Below are positions 9,084-18,135 of a DNA stretch of 64,000 bases, piece by piece. Made by a program: the position numbers and the translations under genes. The DNA is taken from the NCBI RefSeq assembly GCF_014873875.1, contig NZ_JADBEM010000001.1:6076001-6140000 (forward strand), read 5' to 3'. The notes under the pieces are model-generated. The model was not told the DNA's origin, did no database searches, and worked only from the letters and a program-made list of their open reading frames with translations. Positions within the stretch are counted from its first letter, which is position 1. Every line of letters begins with the position of its first letter. The DNA comes from Actinopolymorpha pittospori. GTDB taxonomy: Bacteria; Actinomycetota; Actinomycetes; Propionibacteriales; Actinopolymorphaceae.

Positions 9084-10367
9084 TCAGCACGGGTTCCGCG
9101 CGTGGCGCGCGTGGCGCCGGCTCCCGGCCGCGGAGGTCGCGGGTCGCCCGTCGTGGGTGCGCCGGTGAGCCTGTGCTCGTCCGGCGTGAACCGCGGCGAT
9201 CACGGACAGCACTGTGACGAACCCGATGTAGAGGTAGGCAGTGGCCTCCAGCCCCCACCAGCGGGCCAGCAGGCCGGCTGCCAGAGCAGGGACGCTCAGT
9301 GCCGTGTAGCTGACCACGTAGGCGGCTGAGAACACCTCCGACCGGGCCTTCGCGCTGGTCGCCGCGCTGATGACGCGGAGGGTTCCGGTGAACGTCAACC
9401 CGACGCCCAGTCCGGCGACGACCGAGCCGATGACGAAGACGACCACCGAGGTGAGCAGCAGGGCCGCTGCCAGTCCTGCGGAGCCGACCGTCAGGCACGC
9501 GGCCCCCAGCGAGGTGGCGACCCGTGGCGGGTGCCGGAGGGCCCAGCCGCTGCCCGCACTGTTGGCGAGGAACAGCACCGCGATGCTGAGCCCACCCGCG
9601 GCGCCGAACCCCACGTGCAACACGGTGGTCACCAGGGACGGGGCGAGCGCCAGGAAGAGCCCGGTCACGGACCACCCGGCGACGATGGAGGGGACCGAGG
9701 CAAGGAACTCCGGCCGGGCTTCCCCCGGAACGCGGACTCGCGGTCGCAGCGACGCCAGTCCACCGATCCGCCGGGTGTGTCGCTCAGGGATCGCGAGGAC
9801 CACCACGGCGAGGCTCACGAACGCCATTGTCAGGAAAGGGAACACGTACGCGTCGGGATGCGTGCTCACCTGAACGAGCAGCCCGACGACCCCCGCACCG
9901 ATCGCCAGGCCGGCGCTGGTGCCCACGGCTGTCATCGTGGGCCCCAGCTGCGGGCGTTTCTCGGGCGCGAAGTCGACCAACCCGGCGGCGAGCGCACCCG
10001 TCGCGGTCCCGGTGGCGAGCCCCTGCACCACGCGGGCGACCTCCAGCGCTCCCACCCCGTCGGCGGTCCAGAAGATCGCCGTGCTGGCTGCGGCTACAAG
10101 GAGGGCGGCGACCAGCACCGGACGGCGACCCAGGTGATCGCTGAGCGACCCGACCGTCAGCAAAGCGCCGAGCAGACCGGCGACGTACACGGCGAAGATC
10201 ACCGTCAGCATCGTCACCGAGTAGCCCCAACGCTCCCGGTACAGCGGGTAGATCGGGGACGGCGCGCTCGCGTTCGCCATCATCAGCACGTTGGCGCAGA
10301 CGAGCAGGACGAACGAAGCCCGACGTCCCAGACGACGCCCGTTGTCGAGGTGACTCACGACGTTCAT
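9084..10367 (-). CDS. MFS transporter
   Basis: A 427-residue major facilitator protein starting at ATG 10367. Twelve membrane spans can be counted. The cytoplasmic loop between TM2 and TM3 carries motif A (GSLSDHLGRRPVL), and TM1 has the NASAPSPIYPLYRERWG segment found in drug-proton antiporter-like MFS of actinobacteria. It likely exports a small hydrophobic compound. The start is only 20 bp after the stop of the HD-domain gene, so the two are co-transcribed. The C-terminal tail is Arg/His-rich and probably cytosolic. Longer upstream extension of the frame overlaps the HD gene and is not supported. Confidence 0.85.
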   Translation of the reverse strand: MNVVSHLDNGRRLGRRASFVLLVCANVLMMANASAPSPIYPLYRERWGYSVTMLTVIFAVYVAGLLGALLTVGSLSDHLGRRPVLVAALLVAAASTAIFWTADGVGALEVARVVQGLATGTATGALAAGLVDFAPEKRPQLGPTMTAVGTSAGLAIGAGVVGLLVQVSTHPDAYVFPFLTMAFVSLAVVVLAIPERHTRRIGGLASLRPRVRVPGEARPEFLASVPSIVAGWSVTGLFLALAPSLVTTVLHVGFGAAGGLSIAVLFLANSAGSGWALRHPPRVATSLGAACLTVGSAGLAAALLLTSVVVFVIGSVVAGLGVGLTFTGTLRVISAATSAKARSEVFSAAYVVSYTALSVPALAAGLLARWWGLEATAYLYIGFVTVLSVIAAVHAGRAQAHRRTHDGRPATSAAGSRRHARHARNPC

Positions 10368-10387
10368 CGCGTCGGTGTGATGTCCGG

Positions 10388-11026
10388 TCAGCTCGGCCAG
10401 GGCGCGCCGAGCATGGCCTCGACGGTCGTCGTGCGCTGGAAGCCGGGGATGAAGTGCTCGAGCACGTCGGCGTTGACGGTGCCGTTCGTGGTGTCGGGGC
10501 GGTTCTTGAGCCCGTCCACGTAGGCTCGCAGAAACTCGTTCTTGAAGTTCTCTCGTGGGTGGACGGCGACGATCTCGTCCAGCTGATCGCGTTCCAGTCC
10601 GTCCAGGCCGAAGCCGAGCACGTCGGTCAGGACGCCGAGGTACGTGGTCGCGATTTCGGGAGCCATCCGGTCGGGGATGCCCGGTGTGGTGTGCAACGCG
10701 ATCGCCGTCCAGACCGTCTCGACGGCCCTCGTCGAGAAGCCCCGGTCCAGGAGAAACTTGCGCGCGTGGTCGGCGCCATCGACTTCGAAGCGCTGCTCGA
10801 CGTCGGAAAAGGGGGTCAGGAGGCCGGTGTCGTGGAACATGGCGGCCAGGTAGAGCAGCTCCGGGTCCGGGGTCACTCCGAGCTTGTGCGCGTGCATCAG
10901 GCTGAAGAAGAAGACCCGCCGGGAGTGGTGGTAGATGAGGGCGCTGGTCGTCTCCTGGATGAGCTTGGTCGCTTCGGCGACCGCCGCCGTCTCTGGAATC
11001 TCCAACCCTGCGATGACCTCTGGCAT
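10388..11026 (-). CDS. HD-domain hydrolase, cyanamide hydratase-like
   Basis: A 212-residue HD protein. Start set at ATG 11026 because GGAGGG lies nine bases upstream; in-frame starts at 11080 and 11209 have no such site and no conserved sequence. The metal site is visible as YHHSRRVFFF (first His) and LYLAAMFHDTGL (the HD pair), with a later LHTTPGIPDRM and a conserved Asp. The single-domain size and FHDTGL motif resemble cyanamide hydratase/urea-amidolyase-associated HD proteins rather than nucleotide phosphodiesterases. Substrate unknown. It is the first gene of a two-gene operon with the MFS exporter and is divergent from the GlxA-type regulator, the usual arrangement for a regulator and its target. 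Confidence 0.8.
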   Translation of the reverse strand: MPEVIAGLEIPETAAVAEATKLIQETTSALIYHHSRRVFFFSLMHAHKLGVTPDPELLYLAAMFHDTGLLTPFSDVEQRFEVDGADHARKFLLDRGFSTRAVETVWTAIALHTTPGIPDRMAPEIATTYLGVLTDVLGFGLDGLERDQLDEIVAVHPRENFKNEFLRAYVDGLKNRPDTTNGTVNADVLEHFIPGFQRTTTVEAMLGAPWPS

Positions 11027-11566
11027 GACCTCTGACCCTCCGGGAAGCGTGTCGCTGTGGACCGTGTGTCCGATTTCCATGCTGGCCGCCGATCGGCCCG
11101 CGGCGCCGCCTTCGTCCGGCCAGGAACCACCTAGATCCGGACACGGCGTGGTCGCAGCCGTGTGCGTCGCGCACGCTTCGGAGCTTCTTGAACAGACCAG
11201 CTCTGCCACACCGGCTGAGGCAACTCCGAGTTGTCAGCAGACTCCTCGCGAGCCGAACGCGCCGTATGGCACCAATCACCGCAGTCGGTGCGGACGAGAG
11301 TTCGTTTACACGTAAGAGTCGTCACGTAACTCGCTACAGGGCGCAGGAGTGGACGATTCTCGCCGCCTCGGGCGCCCGGACCGCTGCACTGACTCTCGTG
11401 ACGACCCGCACTCGCCACGGCACGCCGAAGCCACCCAGGCGCCGTCGTAACGGTGTGCTACCAATGAACGGTGTCCATGGCTTCTGCGTCGCCTACCCCT
11501 CGGCGGTCAGCGCCGCCGGGGTCCGGCAGGTCACCGAGCGGATCCGGCTCGGGAGGGACCGGAGAG
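11027..11566. promoter_or_regulatory. Divergent regulatory region, HD/MFS operon versus GlxA regulator
   Basis: A 540-bp region with no gene that I can support, though the flanking frames extend into it. Two exact copies of CACGTAA at 11309-11315 and 11323-11329 (period 14 bp) are the clearest signal and could be AraC-type half sites on one helix face. Confidence 0.4.
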
Positions 11567-12541
11567 GTGGACGCTACCCCCCATCGCGTCGCGATCCTCG
11601 TCTACGACGGAGTGACGTTGCTGGACGTCGCCGGTCCCGCGGAGGTGTTCAAGGAGGCGAACCGGTTCGGTGCCGACTACCGGATGGTATGGCTGTCGCC
11701 GACGGGTGCGGACGTCACGTCGAACCTCGGGGTCCGGATCGCGGTCGACGACGCCGTCACCTCACAGCCGGCTTCCGACACGTTCCTGGTGGCCGGGTCC
11801 GACCTCTATCCGCGCTTCCGAGTCCCCCGCGACCTGGCGGACGCCGCGCGGATACCGGCGGCTGGAGCGGGCCGGGTCGCGTCGATCTGCACCGGGGCGT
11901 TCGTCCTCGCCGCCGCAGGCCTCCTGGAGGGCAAGCGCGCGACCACGCACTGGCGGGTCGCGGACGAACTCGTCGCCCGCTGTCCGACGTGCCGCGTCGA
12001 GCCCGACGCGATCTACGTTCGCGATGGCACCACATACACGTCGGCAGGGGTGACGGCCGGGATCGACCTGGCGCTCGCTCTCGTCGAAGAGGACCACGGG
12101 CCCGACCTGGCGCGCGACGTCGCCCGTGCCCTGGTGGTGTACATGCAGCGTGCGGGCGGCCAGTCGCAGTTCTCGGCACCCCTGCAAGGACCGCCGCCCC
12201 GCTCGCTGGCACTCCGCAAGATCACCGACTGGGTGACGGCGAACCCCGGCGGGGACCACTCGCTGGGTGGGCTCGCGAAACACCTCAACGTGAGCACCCG
12301 GCAGCTCACCCGGCTCTTCCACGACGAGCTGTCCACGACACCCGCCCGCTACGTGGAAAACATCCGATTCGACCTGGCCAGGGCACTGCTCGACCAAGGT
12401 CACACCGCGACGCACGCCGCGACCCTCGCCGGGTTCCCCAGTTACGAAAGCATGCGACGGGTTTTCGCCAGGAAGCTGTCGATCAGCCCCGCCGCCTACC
12501 AACGCCGGTTCGGCACGGCCCGTCGCGCCAACGCGGGTTAG
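11567..12541 (+). CDS. GlxA-family transcriptional regulator (DJ-1/PfpI plus AraC HTH)
   Basis: GTG 11567 is preferred since GGGAGG precedes it by nine bases; an in-frame GTG at 11471 would add a 32-residue Ser/Gly/Pro-rich tail of no conservation. The N-terminal 190 residues form a DJ-1/PfpI-like amidotransferase fold with the nucleophile-elbow sequence ASICTGAFVLAAAGLL. The C-terminal 110 residues are an AraC-type double helix-turn-helix (HLNVSTRQLTRLFHDEL, and AGFPSYESMRRVFARKL). Such proteins sense small metabolites and activate or repress a divergent operon. The HD/MFS operon next door is the likely target. Confidence 0.85.
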   Translation: MDATPHRVAILVYDGVTLLDVAGPAEVFKEANRFGADYRMVWLSPTGADVTSNLGVRIAVDDAVTSQPASDTFLVAGSDLYPRFRVPRDLADAARIPAAGAGRVASICTGAFVLAAAGLLEGKRATTHWRVADELVARCPTCRVEPDAIYVRDGTTYTSAGVTAGIDLALALVEEDHGPDLARDVARALVVYMQRAGGQSQFSAPLQGPPPRSLALRKITDWVTANPGGDHSLGGLAKHLNVSTRQLTRLFHDELSTTPARYVENIRFDLARALLDQGHTATHAATLAGFPSYESMRRVFARKLSISPAAYQRRFGTARRANAG

Positions 12542-12583
12542 AGCAACGGCGGGGCAACGGCTCGTTCACTGACCGGACACCCT

Positions 12584-12943
12584 CTAGGCGTCCTTGTGAC
12601 TGGTGACGTTGATGAGGTTGCCGTCAGGCGCGCGTACGAAGAACCGCCGTAGGCCCCACGCTTCCGTGGTGAGCGGGTGGACGATCTCGAAGCCGCGCTT
12701 CTTGGCCTCCTCGTAGGCCTCGTCGATGTCGTCGCCGACGTGGATCGAGATCACCGAGTCCTGCGGAGCGGTGGCGTCGCGGGTGACGAGCTGAACGACG
12801 GCCTGGCCGTCAGGGGACTGGTACCTGGCGACCCAACCCATGTTGAACGCCTCGACGCTGAGCCCGAGGTAGTCCACGTAGAAGTCGCGAGCTGCGCCGA
12901 TGTCGGGGACGGAGAGGTTCGCGGTGATGCCGGTGACCTGCAT
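12584..12943 (-). CDS. VOC/glyoxalase-like protein
   Basis: A 119-residue vicinal-oxygen-chelate protein with the two beta-alpha-beta-beta-beta modules expected for a single VOC unit. The first module begins TANLSVPDIGAARDFYVDYLG and the second ends FFVRAPDGNLINVTSH. Members include glyoxalases, bleomycin/fosfomycin resistance proteins and dioxygenases. The metal-ligand set is not fully evident, so it may be a binding protein rather than an enzyme. It is convergent with the GlxA regulator. Confidence 0.8.
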   Translation of the reverse strand: MQVTGITANLSVPDIGAARDFYVDYLGLSVEAFNMGWVARYQSPDGQAVVQLVTRDATAPQDSVISIHVGDDIDEAYEEAKKRGFEIVHPLTTEAWGLRRFFVRAPDGNLINVTSHKDA

Positions 12944-13376
12944 CAGTGGCTCCTTCTTGTTGGTGGCGATCCGCGGTCATTCTTTTACGTTCGGGCGAGG
13001 CAGTCCAGCTCAGCGCGCACGTGAGAACCCGTGGTCGCGTAGGTGAGGAACAGGAGCGCCCCGGGTCGGCGGCATCCCGACCCGGCCTGCCTGGGGTCTG
13101 GGTGGACGACCGTTCCGGCACCGAATCTTTACTGGAACGTTCGTTCCATCTGGCTTCGGTTCCGTCCGCGTTTCGCGAGCCCTTCCTAGCGTCGTTGTCG
13201 TGCGTGTCCCGCAACACGAGTGTCCGTCGACCGGCACGTGCTGGAGCTGCCGGTAGGCAGGCACAGGTTGACTGCGTGGAGGGCTTGCACTCGGCCCGGG
13301 GGAACTCGCACTCGACACGGCGCGGTGACCAACCGCGTTCACGACGCTCATCCGCGATGAGAGGAACCCCACCGTC
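12944..13376. promoter_or_regulatory. Upstream region of the phn operon
   Basis: A 433-bp stretch with no supported gene, between the divergent VOC gene and phnD. It holds the 16-bp palindrome at 13133-13148, listed separately, and should hold the phnD promoter. No PHO box with a clear repeat was recognised by eye. Confidence 0.4.
13133..13148. promoter_or_regulatory. Perfect 16-bp palindrome, TetR-type operator candidate
   Basis: TGGAACG-TT-CGTTCCA is a perfect inverted repeat with 7-bp arms. Palindromes of this form are common TetR-family operators. It lies about 185 bp from the VOC gene start and 230 bp from the phnD start; a core copy occurs at 9050-9060. No TetR gene is adjacent. Confidence 0.5.
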
Positions 13377-14351
13377 ATGGCACGAACTCCGATCAAGATG
13401 ATCGCCTGCCTCGCCGGACTGGTCACCGCGTTGGCCCTTGCCGGCTGTGGCGCGAGCGCGGCCCAGACGAACGACGCCAGCACCGGCAACCCCGGGTCCG
13501 GCTCCGGGGGCGGCTCCGACCCCGACACCATCACCATCGCTCACATTCCCAGCGAGGAGAACACCGACATCGACCAGTCCTACGCGAAGATCGCGGAGGT
13601 CATCGAGCAGGAGACGGGTAAGAAGGTCGCCTTCCAACAGGCCACGAGTTATGCGGCCGTGATCGAAGCCCAGCGGGCCGGGAAGGTCCAGATCGCGGCG
13701 TACGGTCCGTTCTCCTACGTGGTCGCCAAGGACAGTGGTGCCGGGGCCGAACTCCTCGGCTACTCGGCAGAGTCATCGCAGGACCCGGGCGGTTACTACT
13801 CCGTCGCCAGCGTCCCGAAGGGCTCGAAGATCACGGATCTGAGTGGCTTCAAGGGCAAGAAGGTCTGCTTCGTCGACCCGACCTCGACGTCGGGATACCT
13901 GTTCCCGTCGGCTGGTCTGCTCAAGGAGCACATCGACCCCAAGAAGGGTGTCACGCCCATCTTCGCCGGGGGTCACGACGCGTCGGTCCTGGCTGTCGCG
14001 GACGGACAGTGCGACGGCGGGTTCAGCACCGAGTCGATGGCCAAGGAGGAGCTGATCAAGAGTGGTCAGCTCAAGCAGGGTGACATCAAGGTCATCTGGA
14101 AGTCGGAACTGATCCCGCCCTCGCCGGTAGCGGTGAGCACGAAGTTGTCCCCCGAACTGCGCAAGCAGCTGAAGAACATCTTCCTGACCAAGCTGAACGT
14201 CGACGCGCTGAAGAAGAGCGGCGAGTGTGACACCTCCAAGGACAACTGTGGTCTGCCCATGAAGTGGGGCTACCTGTCGATCGAGGACTCGGCTTACGAC
14301 GGCATCCGTGCGGTCTGCGACACCACGAAGTCCGACTCCTGCAACGCCTGA
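13377..14351 (+). CDS. phnD: Phosphonate ABC transporter, substrate-binding lipoprotein PhnD
   Basis: A 324-residue periplasmic-type binding protein anchored as a lipoprotein: the signal peptide ends in LALAGC with Cys at about residue 23, followed by a Gly/Ser linker. The mature part matches PhnD/phosphite-binding proteins: an early IPSEENTD motif, a YAAVIEAQRAGKVQIAAYGP segment in lobe one and FVDPTSTSGYLFP, which binds the phosphonate group, in lobe two. It captures alkylphosphonate or phosphite outside the membrane and delivers it to PhnE. It is the first gene of the phn operon; phnC follows after 14 bp. Confidence 0.92.
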   Translation: MARTPIKMIACLAGLVTALALAGCGASAAQTNDASTGNPGSGSGGGSDPDTITIAHIPSEENTDIDQSYAKIAEVIEQETGKKVAFQQATSYAAVIEAQRAGKVQIAAYGPFSYVVAKDSGAGAELLGYSAESSQDPGGYYSVASVPKGSKITDLSGFKGKKVCFVDPTSTSGYLFPSAGLLKEHIDPKKGVTPIFAGGHDASVLAVADGQCDGGFSTESMAKEELIKSGQLKQGDIKVIWKSELIPPSPVAVSTKLSPELRKQLKNIFLTKLNVDALKKSGECDTSKDNCGLPMKWGYLSIEDSAYDGIRAVCDTTKSDSCNA

Positions 14352-14365
14352 GCCCGGAGGCCGCG

Positions 14366-15244
14366 ATGACCACACAGAGGGAAACCGAACATGGGCAGCC
14401 GGCGATCGTCTTCTCCCATGTCACCAAGCGGTTCACCGAGACCGTGCTCGGCTTGGACAACGTCACCTTGACGGTACCGACAAGTCAGCGGGTCGTTCTG
14501 CTGGGACTCTCCGGATCGGGGAAGTCGACGATGCTGCGCCACGTCAACGGGCTGCAGCGGCCGACGAGCGGCACGATCGAGGTGCTCGGGCGGGACGTCG
14601 GAAGCGTGACCGGACGGGGTGTGCGCGACCTGCGTCGCCACGTGGGGTTCATCTTCCAGAACTTCCACCTCGTCGGGAGCATCACCGCGCTGGAGAACGT
14701 GTGCACGGGCCTGCTCGGCTCGCTGCGCGGGCCGCGACTCGGCTTGTGGATGTATCCGAAGTCGTGTCGGCGGCAGGCACTGGTGCAACTCGACCGGGTC
14801 GGCCTCGCCGATCGGGCGTTCCAGCGTACGGACACGCTCTCCGGCGGGCAGCAGCAGCGGGTGGCGATCGCTCGCGCGCTGATCCAGCAGCCGTCGGTGT
14901 TGCTCGCCGATGAACCGGTGGCCTCGCTGGATCCGGAGTCGAGCGCGCAGGTGCTCGACGTGATCACGAAGATCAGCGCCGAGGACCACCTGACGGTCCT
15001 GTGCAGCCTCCATCAGGTCGAGTTGGCGCTGGGGTTCGCCGAGCGGGTCATCGGCCTCCGGCACGGCCGGGTCGTCCTGGACGAGGTCGCGAACAAGATC
15101 AGCCGCGCGCAGGCCATGACGGTGTACGGGCCCAACGCAGTTCCGGATGTACCGCCGGACGTGACCCGGAACCCGACGCCGACCCCGGCCATGACGCCGA
15201 CCCCGACCATGACGCCGACCCCGACCGCCACCCCGGTCGGGTAG
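14366..15244 (+). CDS. phnC: Phosphonate ABC transporter ATPase PhnC
   Basis: The start is ATG 14366 with GGAGG five bases upstream; the frame is open further upstream but overlaps phnD. The 292-residue ATPase has Walker A GLSGSGKSTMLR, Q-loop FIFQNFHLV, signature TLSGGQQQRVAIARAL, Walker B VLLADEPVASLD and the H-loop in CSLHQVELAL. It powers uptake through PhnE. The C-terminus is odd: an 18-bp sequence is repeated about three times (roughly 15180-15236) and encodes a Pro-Thr-Met tail outside the nucleotide-binding fold. Confidence 0.92.
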   Translation: MTTQRETEHGQPAIVFSHVTKRFTETVLGLDNVTLTVPTSQRVVLLGLSGSGKSTMLRHVNGLQRPTSGTIEVLGRDVGSVTGRGVRDLRRHVGFIFQNFHLVGSITALENVCTGLLGSLRGPRLGLWMYPKSCRRQALVQLDRVGLADRAFQRTDTLSGGQQQRVAIARALIQQPSVLLADEPVASLDPESSAQVLDVITKISAEDHLTVLCSLHQVELALGFAERVIGLRHGRVVLDEVANKISRAQAMTVYGPNAVPDVPPDVTRNPTPTPAMTPTPTMTPTPTATPVG

Positions 15245-15285
15245 CTCGAACCGGGTGGCTCGAGTCGGACAAGAGGAGGTACGCC

Positions 15286-17052
15286 ATCACCACGCTCGGG
15301 AGTGAACCGCGGGCAGCCGGCGAACTGCCCGCGGGACTCCAGTTCCCTCCGCGACCGCGGATATCGCTGAGCAAGATCGGCAACACCACCGTCCTGCTGG
15401 TCCTGGGCGCCGCCGCTATCTGGTCCGTGATCGACCTGCGGATCAACGTGGCGACCTTCATCGACGGTTACGGCAACGCCGTGGACTTCCTGCGGCGTAC
15501 GGTGCCGCTGCGCCTTCCTCCGCTCGACGAGATCTGGTCGATGGTCGGACAGACGCTGGCGATCGTGGTGCTCGGCACCGTCCTCGCCTATCTGCTCAGC
15601 GTCCCGGTCGCGTTGCTCGCCGCCGAGAACACCACGATCAACAAGCCTGTACGGGCGGTGGCTCGCATTCTCATTGTGGTGGCCCGGGCCATGCCCGAGC
15701 TCATCATCGCGATGTTCTTCCTCCGGGTCTTCGGGCTCGGAGCGCTGCCCGGCATCCTGGCGCTGGGGCTGGGCTCCATCGGCATGATGGCCAAGCTGTT
15801 CACCGATGCCATCGAGGAGCTCGACGCCGGACCACGGGAGGCGTTGCGGGCGACCGGGGCGACCAACCTGCAGCAGATCGTCGGCGCGGTCATTCCCGCC
15901 CTGAAGCCGGCGATGGTCGCGACGACGCTGCACCGCTTCGACATCAACCTGCGCGGGTCGGTGATCCTGGGCTTCGTGGGGGTCGGCGGCATCGGGCTGC
16001 AGATCTCCGCGGCGCTCCAGACCCTGAACTACCGGCTGGGCCTTGGACTCATGGCGATCCTGCTCGTCCTCTGCCTGGTCACCGAGCTTGTCTCCGGCAT
16101 CGTCCGGACCGCCCTGCTCGGCCGGGACTACACGCCCAAGCACGCGACCCTGATGTCCCGGCTGGGGCGGTGGCTCACGCCCCGGCGGGCCGGACGCGCC
16201 ACGACCGGGACGACCGGGACGACCGGGAGGGCCGAGAGGACCGTGCCGAACCGACCGTCCTCGTTCGACCCGGACCGGGTCTCTCCGCCGTGGAACGGCG
16301 AACGGATCCGTCGTGCGCTCTGGGTTGGTGCGGTGCTCGTGGCCCTGGTGGCCGCACTCATCGGCGCGCAGATCTCGGTTGCGCAACTCGAAGGCGGACT
16401 CGGCAAAGCGCTGTACACGTTGGGTCTGTACTTCCCACCGAGCACGGCCGAGATCGGCGACAAGCTGGTCGGATCGATGGTCGAGACGCTTCAGATGGCT
16501 CTCGCCGGCACACTGCTCGGACTGGTCCTGGCCACACCGATCGGAGTCCTGGCGGCCCGGAACGTGGCGCCACCCCGCGTCGCGGCGTTCTTCCGGACGC
16601 TCGTGGTCTGCGTCCGGGCGATCCCCGGGATCATCATCGGGATCTGCTTCGTCGTGATCACCGGGCTGGGCTCCACCGCCGGTGCTCTGGCACTCGCGAT
16701 CGGCGCGATCGGGTTCTTCAGCAAGATCATCGCCGACTCGATCGAGGAGACGGACGTCCGGGTCCAGGAGGCGATCCGTGCCTCCGGAGCGGAGGCCCAG
16801 CAGGTCTTCGTGGCCGCGACCCTGCGACAGGTGGCGCCCTCGCTCGCCTCACACGCCATGCATCAACTGGACAACGACCTGAGAGGTGCGACCGGGCTGG
16901 GCGTCATCGGCGCCGGAGGCATCGGTTTCTACATGCTCAACGCGGCCCGCGTGCTCGAGTACGGCGTCGTCACGACCTGCATGTTGATGATCCTCGTCAG
17001 CGTCCTCCTGGTGGAGGGGTTGGCGCTCTGGACGCGTCGGGAGGTCAAGTGA
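15286..17052 (+). CDS. phnE: Fused phosphonate ABC transporter permease PhnE-PhnE
   Basis: A 588-residue fusion of two PhnE-type permease domains. Domain one (about residues 20-290) and domain two (about 340-588) each have six or so membrane spans and an EAA loop: EELDAGPREALRATGA and EETDVRVQEAIRASGA. The linker contains TTGTTGTTG from a 9-bp tandem repeat near 16200. In many bacteria these are two separate genes. No ATG, GTG or TTG exists in frame near the expected N-terminus; the only well placed codon is ATC 15286, with a perfect GAGGAGG six bases before it. I therefore propose an ATC start. The frame is open upstream to 15001 inside phnC but has no conserved sequence there. Confidence 0.85.
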   Translation: MTTLGSEPRAAGELPAGLQFPPRPRISLSKIGNTTVLLVLGAAAIWSVIDLRINVATFIDGYGNAVDFLRRTVPLRLPPLDEIWSMVGQTLAIVVLGTVLAYLLSVPVALLAAENTTINKPVRAVARILIVVARAMPELIIAMFFLRVFGLGALPGILALGLGSIGMMAKLFTDAIEELDAGPREALRATGATNLQQIVGAVIPALKPAMVATTLHRFDINLRGSVILGFVGVGGIGLQISAALQTLNYRLGLGLMAILLVLCLVTELVSGIVRTALLGRDYTPKHATLMSRLGRWLTPRRAGRATTGTTGTTGRAERTVPNRPSSFDPDRVSPPWNGERIRRALWVGAVLVALVAALIGAQISVAQLEGGLGKALYTLGLYFPPSTAEIGDKLVGSMVETLQMALAGTLLGLVLATPIGVLAARNVAPPRVAAFFRTLVVCVRAIPGIIIGICFVVITGLGSTAGALALAIGAIGFFSKIIADSIEETDVRVQEAIRASGAEAQQVFVAATLRQVAPSLASHAMHQLDNDLRGATGLGVIGAGGIGFYMLNAARVLEYGVVTTCMLMILVSVLLVEGLALWTRREVK

Positions 17053-17143
17053 GGAGACGCCCTGTCGGGATGAATCCTCGGGCCGACCCTCTCCGCCTCG
17101 CCCGGCCGACGCCCTACCGATTCCTGAACGAAGGTGGCAACAC

Positions 17144-17590
17144 ATGACCGCACCCCCACTGGGCGAGATGACCCGCGAGGAGATCTGCGCCGAGCTGAAC
17201 CAGGCCGAGTCCGGCGACGTGATCGCGCTCGCGGCGGCCTGCGTGGCCGGCGATGCCGCCCTCGTCATCACCCGGCCGCCCACGGTCGGCACGGTGGTCA
17301 CCCAGGTGCGTGAACCGGTCGCCGAGCAGCGGTTCATCCTCGCCGATGTCCTGGCCTGTCAGGCCGAGGTGACCCTGCACGGTCACCAGGGCTGGGCGAT
17401 GCGGATGGGCTCGGACCGTATGGCCACGCTCGCGGCCGCCATCTGTGCGGCCGAGTTCGAAGCGAACGGTCCGTACGCGGCAGAGATCGTCGCGCTGTGC
17501 CACGCCGGCCGGCAACGCCGCAAGGAGAACCGCTCCGCCGAGTGGGAGCGGCTCGCTCCGACCATCGTCGAGTTCGAGGAGATCCCATGA
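17144..17590 (+). CDS. phnG: C-P lyase complex subunit PhnG
   Basis: 148 residues, the usual length of PhnG. Recognisable segments are MTREEICAELNQAESGDVIALA at the N-terminus, ITRPPTVGTVVTQVREPVA, the LADVLACQAEV region and an HGWAMRMG-like segment, here GHQGWAMRMGSDR. With PhnH, PhnI and PhnL it attaches the phosphonate to ribose triphosphate and forms the scaffold of the carbon-phosphorus lyase core. GAAGGTGG precedes ATG 17144. Its stop codon overlaps the phnH start (ATGA). phnI and phnJ are absent downstream, so the complex could not assemble normally from this locus. Confidence 0.9.
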   Translation: MTAPPLGEMTREEICAELNQAESGDVIALAAACVAGDAALVITRPPTVGTVVTQVREPVAEQRFILADVLACQAEVTLHGHQGWAMRMGSDRMATLAAAICAAEFEANGPYAAEIVALCHAGRQRRKENRSAEWERLAPTIVEFEEIP

Positions 17591-18135
17591 CCCTCACGGC
17601 CACCACACCACCCTGCACGGCGCCGAACGACTGGCCGACGCTGCGAGCGCTGCCCGGTGACACGTCCCAGCAGGTCTTCCGCGCCTGCCTGACGGCTCTC
17701 GCCCGGCCCGGCATGGTCACGCGTCTGCCTGCCGGCTGCGTACCGGACTCGGTCCCGGCGGTCGTTGCACCCGTGCTCGCCCTCACCGACCTGATGACCC
17801 CACTGACCGGTCTGGACGCCGCCGAGGTCCCCGGCGCACGCGAAGCCGCCGATCTGCTCGCGAGGGTGACCGGCGCGAAGGTCAGGGAGCCGGCCCGCGC
17901 GCGGTTCGCCCTTGCCTTCGCGGAGTCTGCGGAGATGACCGACCTGTCGCTCGGTTCCCACTGGTCACCGGAGTTCGGTGCGCTGCTGTGTCAGCGGGTG
18001 ACCGGGCTCGGGGACACCACCGCGCCGAACGACCGGCCGGCTCTGCGGCTGCGGCTGACCGGCCCCGGTGTGAAGGTCAACGCGGACCTGACGGTCACCG
18101 GGCTGACGCCACGTTTCGTCGAGCTCCGGGCCGGG
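17587..18135 (+). pseudogene. phnH: C-P lyase subunit PhnH, 3' end deleted
   Basis: The gene begins at ATG 17587, overlapping the phnG stop. Residues 1-183 read as PhnH: a QQVFRACLTALARPG N-terminal motif, the LTDLMTPL region and TGPGVKVNADLTVTGLTPRFVELRAG near the end. After ELRAG the homology stops; in a normal gene it would continue with an HARFPLGID-like strand for roughly 20 more residues. Instead the DNA switches to phnK sequence, and the phnH frame runs on as nonsense to 18336. One deletion between phnH and phnK explains this. Confidence 0.85.

Noticed and set aside
7996..9675. 559-codon minus-strand frame covering the oxidoreductase
   Set aside because: Only the middle (from 9033 to about 8490) is protein-like; the front is antisense-type sequence over the MFS gene and the end runs antisense through the acetyltransferase gene.
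15170..15240. CRISPR-like repeat in the phnC tail
   Set aside because: The 18-bp units are directly abutting with no spacers and encode a Pro/Thr tail in frame.
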